DNA of 5,766 nt, from contig CAPYQR010000023.1 of NCBI GenBank assembly GCA_948742005.1, forward strand, positions 1-5,766. Direction: 5' to 3'. The position numbers were made by a program, and so were the translations under genes. Shown piece after piece: positions 1 to 5,766 of this stretch. Every line of letters starts with the position of its first letter. Within the stretch, counting starts at the first letter, position 1. The stretch comes from an uncultured bacterium. GTDB taxonomy: Bacteria; Cyanobacteriota; Vampirovibrionia; Gastranaerophilales; Gastranaerophilaceae. A model generated the notes under the pieces. The model made no database searches and had not been told where the DNA came from. It saw only the letters and a list, made by a program, of their open reading frames with translations.

Positions 1-944
1 CAGGAAACCTTTCCTGTTGATTCTTGATTTAGATCTACATAGGTAAAGCTGACTCGATTTTTTTCATCAATATCAACCCGAGCTATACAAATATCATTTC
101 TTAAATCAAGGTTTATGCAAGCCAGGGCACAATAATTTTTATTTGCAAACGACATTGGCAAATCGCAAATACTATTAAAAAACGCCATTTTATCTTCAAA
201 AAACACATTTATAAATTGCTCCAAAAAGCCATTATTCCACAATCTGCAATACGCAGAATCCCCGGGAGAACCGTATGTTTGAACAACATAAGACGAAACA
301 ATTCCACCGGAAGCAGTTCCTCCTGAAACAGTTACATATAAAGCATCAACATCTTTTCTGAGATTTGATAATTGCACCGCAATTTCTTGAAGCTGACTTT
401 GAGATATTCCGCCGCCTGATTCGCCTGAATTAGGATTGTCAATTTCCTGCAGTTTTTGTTCTACCTGTTTTAACATATTTGAACATTCTGTTTGAATTTG
501 TGCAATTTTATTTAAAAATGCCTGCGGGGTCTCGCCTGTACCCTCGCTGACTTTAATACATAATTCCAATTTTCTTTTTAAAATCTGCACTAAACGCGTC
601 AAATAATCAAAAGAATATTCTATTGTTTCTAGATTTAATAACGAGCTGTTATTGTATTGTATTTGCTGAATCGGTTTCAGCGACATTTCCAAAGAAATCC
701 TCTGATTTTCCTTTAATGCCGGGTATTGCGACTTAAATAAAGGAAAATTAACACAACTCCCATTTTTATTACCAAATTCATCGATTGAATAATCAACATC
801 ATAAACCAGCTTTACGCGTGAATCATCACTGTCAATTAAATAAACCTCGAGCTGGCTTTCATCTTCAATATAAAAATTAAAATCAAACCTGGTTGTTCGA
901 CCGTTTCCCTGATAGGAATTAATCGGTAAAATATCGTGTATCAA
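1..944 (-). CDS. Tail fibre protein with T7 gp17-like N-terminal attachment domain (3' end outside window)
   Basis: This is the receptor-binding fibre of a short-tailed phage. The visible 314 codons are open to the left edge. Residues 1-125 follow the T7 gp17 attachment domain: an opening QGNGRTTRFDFNF strand, then LEVYLID, a DVDY turn, a G-x-V-N-F-P step, and PIQQIQYNNS before a helix with LETIEYSFDYLTRLVQ. Residues 126-200 look like a trimeric coiled coil with a Gly/Ser linker near 173-180. After a second Gly/Ser linker (207-215), SYVVQTYGSPGDS and LWNNGFLEQ resemble the start of a fibre-tip domain common in tailed phages, so the end of the protein is probably not far beyond the window. The start is TTG at 942-944: an in-frame TGA lies just upstream, no ATG occurs until about residue 87, inside the conserved domain, and AAGGAG lies six bases before the TTG. 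It overlaps the upstream gene by 26 bases. Confidence 0.88.
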   Translation of the reverse strand, partial: MIHDILPINSYQGNGRTTRFDFNFYIEDESQLEVYLIDSDDSRVKLVYDVDYSIDEFGNKNGSCVNFPLFKSQYPALKENQRISLEMSLKPIQQIQYNNSSLLNLETIEYSFDYLTRLVQILKRKLELCIKVSEGTGETPQAFLNKIAQIQTECSNMLKQVEQKLQEIDNPNSGESGGGISQSQLQEIAVQLSNLRKDVDALYVTVSGGTASGGIVSSYVVQTYGSPGDSAYCRLWNNGFLEQFINVFFEDKMAFFNSICDLPMSFANKNYCALACINLDLRNDICIARVDIDEKNRVSFTYVDLNQESTGKVS

Positions 945-1401
945 AATTCACTCCTTCTTTTTTATAATAAAAAAATTTAAAATCTTTATTTTTAAGTTCA
1001 ACTGATTCAAAATCAAATAAATTTAACCAAAGAAGAATTTTAAAATTAGATTTATATATGTAATTAAAAAGTACATCAAATTTTGTTTTAAATTTTTTTA
1101 TTTTATTTTTGACATATTTAAACAAGAAAAACTTGTTTTCCCTCACCTTATCTGTTGTTAAAAGCCATATTTGACCCAATTTCAAATTGGATTTGTGTTG
1201 AACAACACCTCCGATTGCAACAGGATTTAAATTTTTATCGGCAAGAAAATATGTTTCATATTTTTTATTCATACAAACATCAATAAAATCTTTTTTATAA
1301 TTTTTTCCATAAAAAATTTCAAGTTCTTCTTTGTCTTCTTTTCTAATATTCTTTAAAAATTCTTCTAAATTTTTTTTATTTTTTTCTATTTCAATCATCA
1401 T
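919..1401 (-). CDS. T7 gp13-like small virion protein (GNAT-like fold family)
   Basis: This 160-residue protein matches the plan of T7 gene 13 protein (138 residues), which is needed for virion assembly. Shared points are a central AIGG motif (about residues 62-65), a WLLTTDKV strand (79-86; T7 has a similar WFVTSD), a Lys-rich helix, FDVLFNYIYKSN (109-120), and LNLFDFE (127-133), where T7 has a Leu-Lys-x-x-Gly-Ala turn. The plan resembles GNAT acyltransferases, but I see no convincing acetyl-CoA loop, so an enzymatic role is unsupported. The start codon overlaps the stop of the nozzle gene as ATGA; only a weak AGAAGAAG lies upstream, suggesting translational coupling. A second Met follows at once, so the start is uncertain by one codon. 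The protein is very Lys-rich (30 of 160 residues), and the gene is more AT-rich than its neighbours. Confidence 0.78.
   Translation of the reverse strand: MMIEIEKNKKNLEEFLKNIRKEDKEELEIFYGKNYKKDFIDVCMNKKYETYFLADKNLNPVAIGGVVQHKSNLKLGQIWLLTTDKVRENKFFLFKYVKNKIKKFKTKFDVLFNYIYKSNFKILLWLNLFDFESVELKNKDFKFFYYKKEGVNFDTRYFTD
951..956 (-). promoter_or_regulatory. Ribosome binding site fixing the TTG start of the fibre gene
   Basis: AAGGAG on the minus strand is followed by a six-base spacer and TTG. It lies inside the end of the preceding gene. It is the main reason for preferring TTG at 942-944, because the in-frame TGA at 948-950 rules out a start further upstream. Confidence 0.75.
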
Positions 1402-3461
1402 TCATTCGCTTCTTCTAATGACAAATTTGCGCTAAAAGACAAAATATTCAAAGGAAGCGGATATTTTTGGACTATTTTAACACTTGCTTCTTTTGAAACA
1501 TTTGTTAAAGGATAAAAAGTAACATCTCTTGAATCAAGCTTTAAGGGATTTGAAACACTTTCATAGCTTCTTTGATTTTGAATAAGAGTTCCGTCATCAT
1601 TTTTAATAAAAAAATCTTCTCTTGAATTTAAAATTTTAATGTTAATTTCATTAATAATTTTATTCATGCCAAAAGTTCCATTAGATTCTAAATTCAAAGA
1701 TTCAAATTCAAATGTATAAGGAAGCCCCACAATAATTGATTGTGCAGCATACGGCAGCTCAAGATAACCATTACCGTCAACGGTTAAATCTTTCACAAAT
1801 CCATTATCCAATATTGCCCAAACTACTGTGTTTTTTAAATGCTTCAAGCCGCCAACACCATTAATCGGAAAGCTGTATTTTTTACTTATGGCACAATCAA
1901 GAAAATATGCTTCTGACATATCATTTACAATACGAGATTTAAATCTTTCAATATATCTGACATCTTCGCCATTTATTTTTCTTTTTACAACAAAATAAGC
2001 AACATCTTCAGAATCTTCCTTTATCGTTGCAACGCTTTCAAATTTGCCATCAGTTGAATGAGTATGCCATGCTGAAACTTTTTGTTTTGGATTATATGTA
2101 AGCGCATTTATCGTGCCATCATCCATAACACACCAAAGAATCCTGTAGGGTTCTTTTGAATAAGCCATATCGACAATTTTTTTACCTTCAAATAAATGAT
2201 TTGCAAACAAAGACAATTCTTCACCGTCATAAGAATCGGAAAGATAATCATAGCCTAAATCACGAACAATATTTCCTCCCGATTGAACAAACAAAACCAT
2301 AGAACCTGATACAACAGGCTTTATTTTTGCCGAGCCGTAATAAGATTGTATATTTGCAACAGGTGCAGGCGTTGCACAAAAAACACCATCAGGACCATTA
2401 ACCGTCCATTCAGCATTTGACGACATTATTATCAAATCATCAAAAGGCAGTAAAAATTGAATCCTGTTTGCAACATTATCATACAATGACATAGTAATTG
2501 AATCGGTAGCAATAACATTTTTCGAAACATCAAAATTATTATTAGTTCCTGTTTTACTTACCCAAAGAGTTTGAGGGTTCAGATTTGATGAAGCGTAAAT
2601 TTTTCTTTGTTGATAATAACAAACACAAGAAGGGTTCTCATTTAGAAAAGGGTTTCTTGAAGATGGTGCAGTCGTTCTTATATCCGGTTCAATATTATCA
2701 TCAACAAAGCTTTCAGTTGCAGAAGTACCGATATATGCAAAAATTCCATTTAGAACCCTGTAAATATTATATTCCTTAGCATCAGAAACATTATCCCAAG
2801 TCAAAGTTATATATTCAGATGTTGTCCAACTGGATTCTTTATGTGCGCCAATAGAAATATTATTAGAGCAGGCACTTTCTATATTTGTTTTTCTGTCAAC
2901 GCTTGTAACGGCGTATGTATAATATTTAAACGTTGCTTGTGTCAGCCCGCCTCCCGTATAAGTTCCTTTAAGATTTTGCGGCTGACTAATTGCGCATTTA
3001 AATTCAATATTTGTAAAAGTCCACTCACTATCTCTTATTCTTGCAAGTTCCGCTGCTTTATAGTTTTGATGTACGAGAGTTATTACATCAGCCTGTTGAA
3101 CATAATCAATTTCAAATATATGTTCTTCTAAATACGGGGTTTCAACTTCATAAACCAACCCTTTTGAAGTCCGAATATATTCACCGTTTTTAATAAACCT
3201 AAAATATTTTTCACCGACTTCAATAATGTAATTTTGGTCAAAACCAAACACAAAAGGAATCAAACGGACTTTTTTCTCAGCATCTTTAACAGCAGCAAGA
3301 TATTCGAGCCCGGGACGATTTACAATACACCCTTCCTGAAGGACAATTCCGTTATTTAGTTTTTTGACCGCATTTGAATATTGTTCTAAATCAACACGAG
3401 CTTGCAAAGACGGCGAAATAATCCCTTTTGAAAATGAATTTTGAGATACTTTTATACTCAT
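1398..3461 (-). CDS. Tail tubular protein B / tail nozzle protein (T7 gp12-like, 'stabilization protein')
   Basis: This 687-residue protein should form the hexameric nozzle at the distal end of the short tail. The N-terminus carries the family signature: FSKGIISPSLQARVD (10-24), a Tyr/Asn-rich turn, then NRPGLEYLA (48-56) and RLIPFVFGFDQNYIIEVGE (66-84). Residues about 157-262 look like an inserted fibronectin type III or Ig-like domain (YYTYAVTSVD, LTWDNV, AKEYNIYR). A beta-rich core follows, with LPFDDLIIMSSNAEW (338-352) and another typical stretch at 400-480: RDLGYDY, DGEELSLFANHLFEG, YRILWCVMDDGT and AWHTH. The C-terminus ends with KYPLPLNILSFSANLS. It is shorter than T7 gp12 (794 residues) and is nearer in motif to the epsilon15/BPP-1-type tail proteins. 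GAGG lies six bases before the ATG, and the upstream stop is two bases away. Exact ring geometry and partners are inferred from the family. Confidence 0.9.
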   Translation of the reverse strand: MSIKVSQNSFSKGIISPSLQARVDLEQYSNAVKKLNNGIVLQEGCIVNRPGLEYLAAVKDAEKKVRLIPFVFGFDQNYIIEVGEKYFRFIKNGEYIRTSKGLVYEVETPYLEEHIFEIDYVQQADVITLVHQNYKAAELARIRDSEWTFTNIEFKCAISQPQNLKGTYTGGGLTQATFKYYTYAVTSVDRKTNIESACSNNISIGAHKESSWTTSEYITLTWDNVSDAKEYNIYRVLNGIFAYIGTSATESFVDDNIEPDIRTTAPSSRNPFLNENPSCVCYYQQRKIYASSNLNPQTLWVSKTGTNNNFDVSKNVIATDSITMSLYDNVANRIQFLLPFDDLIIMSSNAEWTVNGPDGVFCATPAPVANIQSYYGSAKIKPVVSGSMVLFVQSGGNIVRDLGYDYLSDSYDGEELSLFANHLFEGKKIVDMAYSKEPYRILWCVMDDGTINALTYNPKQKVSAWHTHSTDGKFESVATIKEDSEDVAYFVVKRKINGEDVRYIERFKSRIVNDMSEAYFLDCAISKKYSFPINGVGGLKHLKNTVVWAILDNGFVKDLTVDGNGYLELPYAAQSIIVGLPYTFEFESLNLESNGTFGMNKIINEINIKILNSREDFFIKNDDGTLIQNQRSYESVSNPLKLDSRDVTFYPLTNVSKEASVKIVQKYPLPLNILSFSANLSLEEANE

Positions 3462-3463
3462 AT

Positions 3464-4066
3464 TTAACCTCGCTTATCTAAATAAGTATCATCACTGTAA
3501 ATATTATCTGTTCCTTCTTGCGCATTAAGATATTTTGCATGGCGGATTAATTGAGAATACTTTTGAAACGCAACTTCGCCTTTTTGTAAACTCCCAACAA
3601 GCACGCTTGCGGTCATTGAAGCAAGATAATATGCTAAGGCTAAGGAAAATTCAACACTGAAAAAATTTTCCTTTTCAACGCGTCTTGTATACCTCAAAAC
3701 AGCATTATCAACATTTGTTAAAATTACTTTTCTGTCATCATCAAGACTGTGAATATAAAATTTATTTAAAACATAACCGCCCTTTTCAAAAATATCTCTT
3801 GCACAAATGCAATTATTAGGATAAGAATAGCAATATTCATAATTAAGATAGGTATCATCCGTGTTTTTAAGGTTATATAATGAAAGTTCTCTGAATGTTG
3901 AAGCAAAATTCCAATCAAAATCTTTTAAAACATAATCCCGTGCAAGCTCATAATAATTATTCAATAAAACATAACGAGTGTCTTTTTTTTCTGATATTTC
4001 AATAGGAATCGCAACCCCCAAAATGTTAAGCGCCACATTAAGAATTTGTAGTTTTGAAACTGCCAT
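3464..4066 (-). CDS. Head-tail adaptor / tail tubular protein A (T7 gp11-like)
   Basis: This 200-residue protein is a candidate for the dodecameric ring joining the portal to the tail nozzle. It has the family pattern: an N-terminal helix ILNVALNILGV (8-18), RYVLLNNYYELARDYVLKD (31-49) and the hallmark DWNFA (51-55). Tyr and Pro positions around YSYPNNCICARDIF (80-92), a VLRYTRRVE strand (123-131), and a C-terminal helical stretch EFSLALAYYLASMTASVLV (139-157) follow; the last is not a membrane segment but the usual amphipathic helix pair. Length matches T7 gp11 (about 196 residues). The start overlaps the upstream gene by 29 bases and is supported by GGAGG five bases before the ATG. It sits directly before the nozzle gene, as gp11 precedes gp12 in T7. 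Confidence 0.88.
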   Translation of the reverse strand: MAVSKLQILNVALNILGVAIPIEISEKKDTRYVLLNNYYELARDYVLKDFDWNFASTFRELSLYNLKNTDDTYLNYEYCYSYPNNCICARDIFEKGGYVLNKFYIHSLDDDRKVILTNVDNAVLRYTRRVEKENFFSVEFSLALAYYLASMTASVLVGSLQKGEVAFQKYSQLIRHAKYLNAQEGTDNIYSDDTYLDKRG

Positions 4067-4586
4067 TCAAACCTCCAATCGCTTTTGCTGCAGGGACAAT
4101 ATCGTTGTTATACCATCTTTGTGCAGCTTTTAGGGTTGAACCCAGAGAATTATAGTTGCTTGATTCATTTATAAATTCGTTTTTATAACTTTGAGCCTGG
4201 TTAGAATATTTTTCGGCATTGTAATTATAAGAATCCATAATATTTTTAGCATTTTCTTTGTGTTCATCAAAAACATTTTGATAATTATTCAAATTTGTGC
4301 CCGAAAAGGCATCAAATCCATTTGAAGCGTTTTTTGCAGCCATTTGTGAAACAGCTTTTAAACCTTTAATCTTTTCGGCTCTTGATTCTTCAATTCCAAG
4401 CTGTATTTGCCTTTGTGCTTCTTTACGCGAATTATTTATTTGATTAATTGCAATTTGAGCCCTGTATTCATTATTTTTTTTCTGCTGCTTTTGTTCTGCA
4501 ATCATTGCTCCCGTGCCGATTGCAGCACTAGCAACAGCAGAAATTGCAGATACAACACCTGCTACAGCTCCTACCGGTGCACACAT
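4038..4586 (-). CDS. Internal virion / ejection protein (T7 gp14-like)
   Basis: This 182-residue protein resembles T7 gp14, an internal core protein that is ejected and forms a channel in the outer membrane. The start, MCAPVGAVAGVV, recalls the Met-Cys start of T7 gp14. Residues 5-30 are an Ala/Gly/Val-rich segment able to enter a membrane. Residues 31-95 are Gln/Lys/Glu-rich and probably helical or coiled coil. A Ser-Gly-Thr turn (AFSGTNLNNYQNVFDEHKEN, 93-112) and a YNYNAEKYSNQAQSYKNE helix follow, parallel to the T7 segment with Gly-Ser-Ser followed by a long helix. Length is close to T7 gp14 (196). AAGGAGGA lies four bases before the ATG. It is the first gene after the hairpin at 4620-4640. 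The match is by layout and short motifs only; a different small ejection protein of the same type is possible. Confidence 0.75.
   Translation of the reverse strand: MCAPVGAVAGVVSAISAVASAAIGTGAMIAEQKQQKKNNEYRAQIAINQINNSRKEAQRQIQLGIEESRAEKIKGLKAVSQMAAKNASNGFDAFSGTNLNNYQNVFDEHKENAKNIMDSYNYNAEKYSNQAQSYKNEFINESSNYNSLGSTLKAAQRWYNNDIVPAAKAIGGLNGSFKTTNS
4072..4076 (-). promoter_or_regulatory. Ribosome binding site of the adaptor gene, inside the preceding gene
   Basis: GGAGG on the minus strand lies five bases before the ATG at 4064-4066. It supports this start despite the 29-base overlap with the end of the gp14-like gene, and allows initiation independent of that gene's stop. Confidence 0.75.
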
Positions 4587-4612
4587 AAATTCCTCCTTTT
4601 AAACATTAACAA

Positions 4613-4640
4613 TTAAGAAAAGTGGGCAAAATGCCCACTT
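4613..4640 (-). terminator. Intrinsic-type terminator candidate between capsid and tail genes
   Basis: A perfect nine-base-pair inverted repeat, AAGTGGGCA and TGCCCACTT, lies at 4632-4640 and 4620-4628 with a three-base loop (or eight pairs with a five-base loop). Read on the minus strand, the stem is followed at once by TTCTTAATT, a short broken T tract. On the plus strand no T tract follows, so it points with the operon. It starts seven bases past the stop of the cement gene in the only real intergenic gap (60 bases). A partial terminator lowering tail-gene transcripts relative to capsid transcripts is the likely role. An RNA-processing or mRNA-stability hairpin is the alternative. I see no clear promoter between it and the next gene. 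Confidence 0.65.
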
Positions 4641-4646
4641 GAAACA

Positions 4647-5186
4647 TTAATCCTTAAACCTATCACCATCAACATCATCAAGCGGCGGATTTGAACTATC
4701 GCCTCCTGTAGAAGGGGTAGATGTTGGATCAGGAGTCGTTGTCGGAGTATTTGTCGGAGTAGTACTCGGTACAAAAGGTGCAAGCGGATCTGTAAAATTC
4801 GACTCTTGTAATTCTGTATCCAAATTCACTACAACACCGGCTGTAATTGCTCCGGTTTCTTCATCAGAACCTGTTACTGCATAGTTTAATTTTACATAGC
4901 CCAGATTTCCTTTTGGCATGTGGCAGATTGGAAACTTCTTGCCTGCTTTAAGTTCAACTCTTGCTATAGTTGTTTGAGCTAATTCAACAGGTCTTGCAAA
5001 AGCGGGGTTGTCGCTTGTTATAATTTTTACCGTTAAAGATTGGCAAGTAGAAAAATCATTCACAACTTGAATTAACAAAGGAAGATATGAAATATCCCCT
5101 GCTCCAAACCTAACAATATTTGTTGAATCGGCAGTTTTTGTAATTTTTTGATTATCTGAAAATAAATTTTGAGAATCTAATAACAT
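4647..5186 (-). CDS. Capsid cement protein (Bbp16-like) with Thr/Pro-rich C-terminal tail
   Basis: This 179-residue protein resembles Bbp16, the cement protein that stabilises the Bordetella phage BPP-1 shell. The start MLLDSQNLFSDNQ is typical of the family, followed by a TADSTNIVRFGAG stretch, LLIQVVNDF and a series of beta strands: LTVKIITSDNPAFARP (51-66), RVELKAGKKF (76-85), YVKLNYAVTG (97-106) and AITAGVVVNLD (113-123). The family body ends near residue 130. After it comes a tail of about 45 residues: Thr/Pro-rich 141-160, a Gly/Ser/Asn linker, then acidic DDVDGDRFKD. A longer reading frame opens at 5246 but would overlap the capsid gene; the start at 5184-5186 is chosen because AGGAGG lies four bases before it and the family motif begins there. 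The gap to the capsid stop is eight bases. Confidence 0.86.
   Translation of the reverse strand: MLLDSQNLFSDNQKITKTADSTNIVRFGAGDISYLPLLIQVVNDFSTCQSLTVKIITSDNPAFARPVELAQTTIARVELKAGKKFPICHMPKGNLGYVKLNYAVTGSDEETGAITAGVVVNLDTELQESNFTDPLAPFVPSTTPTNTPTTTPDPTSTPSTGGDSSNPPLDDVDGDRFKD
4726..4761 (-). repeat. Three imperfect 12-base tandem units encoding T-P repeats
   Basis: Minus-strand units are TACTCCGACAAA (4750-4761), TACTCCGACAAC (4738-4749) and a diverged GACTCCTGATCC (4726-4737). The first two differ at one base. They encode the periodic peptide TPTN-TPTT-TPDP in the C-terminal tail of the cement protein. Because each unit is a multiple of three bases, gain or loss of units would change tail length without shifting the frame. 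Confidence 0.75.
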
Positions 5187-5190
5187 TTTT

Positions 5191-5196
5191 CCTCCT
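5191..5196 (-). promoter_or_regulatory. Ribosome binding site of the cement gene, overlapping the capsid stop
   Basis: AGGAGG on the minus strand, four bases before the ATG at 5184-5186. Its first two bases are the last two of the capsid TAG stop. It decides the cement start over the in-frame upstream ATG at 5244-5246, which lies within the capsid gene. Confidence 0.85.
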
Positions 5197-5766
5197 ATTT
5201 CTCTGCTGTTACAGCGTTTTCGTTGTTTAAAATCTGGTCTGCACATTTTACCGGAATTCCAAGGAATGAAACAACGGGTTTTCCTGCAATATCATTCATT
5301 GTTAAATTAACGTTTGATTTATTGATTGCTTGGAAGTGCAAATATGTTTCAATAGTTTCATTGCAATAAATTACAGTTGTTCCTGTTTTTGCAAAACGTT
5401 TAATTCTATGATATGCACTAATCATTAATTTAATTAAATCAGCACTTTGTTCCGTATCTAATTTAGTTACATCAATATTTGCTATTCTTGCACTTGAGCG
5501 AAAATCACGCACAGTCATTCCGACATCCCATTTATAATGGTCACGGTAAACTTCATACATCTTTCCGTTGGCATCAAGTGCTGTCTGAGCGCCTTTATTC
5601 TCATGAAGCAAACCTAATGCTGAACCTTTCGGGTATAATAAATGAGTATGCAAATCACCCCAGGTTATAAACCAAATTGAAGTATTTGTTTTGCCTTTGC
5701 CGCCGCCGTCTAAAACGCGATAACCCAAAGAAGCAGGGTCTGTTGAAATTTTATTGTAGCGGACTG
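5195..5766 (-). CDS. Major capsid protein, C-terminal part (epsilon15 gp7 / BPP-1 Bbp17-like)
   Basis: This is the HK97-fold shell protein; 189 residues are visible and the frame is open past the right edge. Counting from the first full codon, the visible start is RYNKISTDPASLGYRVLDGGG, followed by TSIWFITWGDLHTHLLYPKGS (27-47), GLLHENKG (50-57), YEVYRDHYKWDVGMTVRDFR (70-89) and ARIANIDV (92-99). These are typical of the epsilon15/BPP-1 capsid group: an Asp-Gly-Gly-Gly turn, a Trp-rich strand before a YPKGS loop, and a Trp-x-x-Gly-x-x-V-x-D strand before RIANID. A helical segment (104-122) and a beta-rich end with KPVVSFLGIPVKCADQIL finish the protein. A TTG at 5726-5728 sits inside conserved sequence and is not the true start. 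The TAG stop is part of the next gene's ribosome binding region, as expected for co-translated shell and cement genes. Confidence 0.9.
   Translation of the reverse strand, partial: VRYNKISTDPASLGYRVLDGGGKGKTNTSIWFITWGDLHTHLLYPKGSALGLLHENKGAQTALDANGKMYEVYRDHYKWDVGMTVRDFRSSARIANIDVTKLDTEQSADLIKLMISAYHRIKRFAKTGTTVIYCNETIETYLHFQAINKSNVNLTMNDIAGKPVVSFLGIPVKCADQILNNENAVTAEK

Noticed and set aside
1..944. Diversity-generating retroelement acting on the fibre, suggested by the BPP-1-like shell
   Set aside because: No reverse transcriptase, no template-like repeat and no C-type lectin fold is visible here; the shell similarity alone does not support it. The left flank would need to be read.
2585..3131. 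Plus-strand open frames at 2585-2779 and 2841-3131
   Set aside because: They lie inside the nozzle gene on the opposite strand, have no plausible ribosome binding site or family motif, and look like shadows of the real gene.
4587..4612. Promoter just after the hairpin, serving the tail genes
   Set aside because: The stretch is AT-rich but has no convincing -35/-10 pair with normal spacing, and a phage-polymerase promoter cannot be recognised from one copy.
4407..4616. Plus-strand open frame with a Cys/Leu-rich product
   Set aside because: It is the reverse of the Ala- and Gln-rich start of the gp14-like gene; the hydrophobicity is a by-product of that codon content.
5191..5197. Possible reassigned TAG stop, as in some gut phages
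   Set aside because: The capsid TAG is followed at once by a strong start site for the next gene, the protein ends where the family ends, and TAA and TGA are also used as stops.
5187..5246. Extended N-terminus for the cement protein, starting at 5246
   Set aside because: The extra 20 residues lie within the capsid gene, look nothing like the family, and the strong AGGAGG points to the start at 5184-5186.

Overview
This window is part of the virion-structure operon of a short-tailed (podovirus-type) phage or prophage. All seven genes lie on the minus strand, packed with overlaps or gaps of a few bases, so transcription runs from the right edge to the left edge. Both edge genes are cut by the window: the capsid gene lacks its start at the right, and the tail-fibre gene lacks its end at the left. 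The DNA is clearly AT-rich, most genes carry strong AGGAGG-type ribosome binding sites, and TAA, TAG and TGA all act as stops. This fits a phage of a low-GC bacterium using the standard code, but the host cannot be named from the sequence alone.

Layout in the direction of transcription: the C-terminal part of the major capsid protein, of the epsilon15/BPP-1 kind (5195-5766); a Bbp16-like capsid cement protein with an added Thr/Pro-rich tail (4647-5186); a hairpin terminator candidate (about 4613-4640); a T7 gp14-like internal virion protein (4038-4586); a T7 gp11-like head-tail adaptor or tail tubular protein A (3464-4066); a T7 gp12-like nozzle or tail tubular protein B (1398-3461); a T7 gp13-like small virion protein (919-1401); and a tail fibre with a T7 gp17-type attachment domain (1-944). 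The fibre gene starts at a TTG codon.

Together the genes give the outer shell and its reinforcement, then the parts that close the portal, form the short tail, carry ejection proteins and bind the host. The set joins an epsilon15/BPP-1-style shell to T7-style tail and internal proteins. The order differs from T7: the gp14-like gene comes before gp11, and nothing like gp15 or gp16 lies between gp13 and the fibre. There is no gene-free stretch over 60 bases, and I see no RNA gene, CRISPR array, insertion sequence, integrase or plus-strand gene. Family assignments rest on remembered conserved motifs, not on searches.
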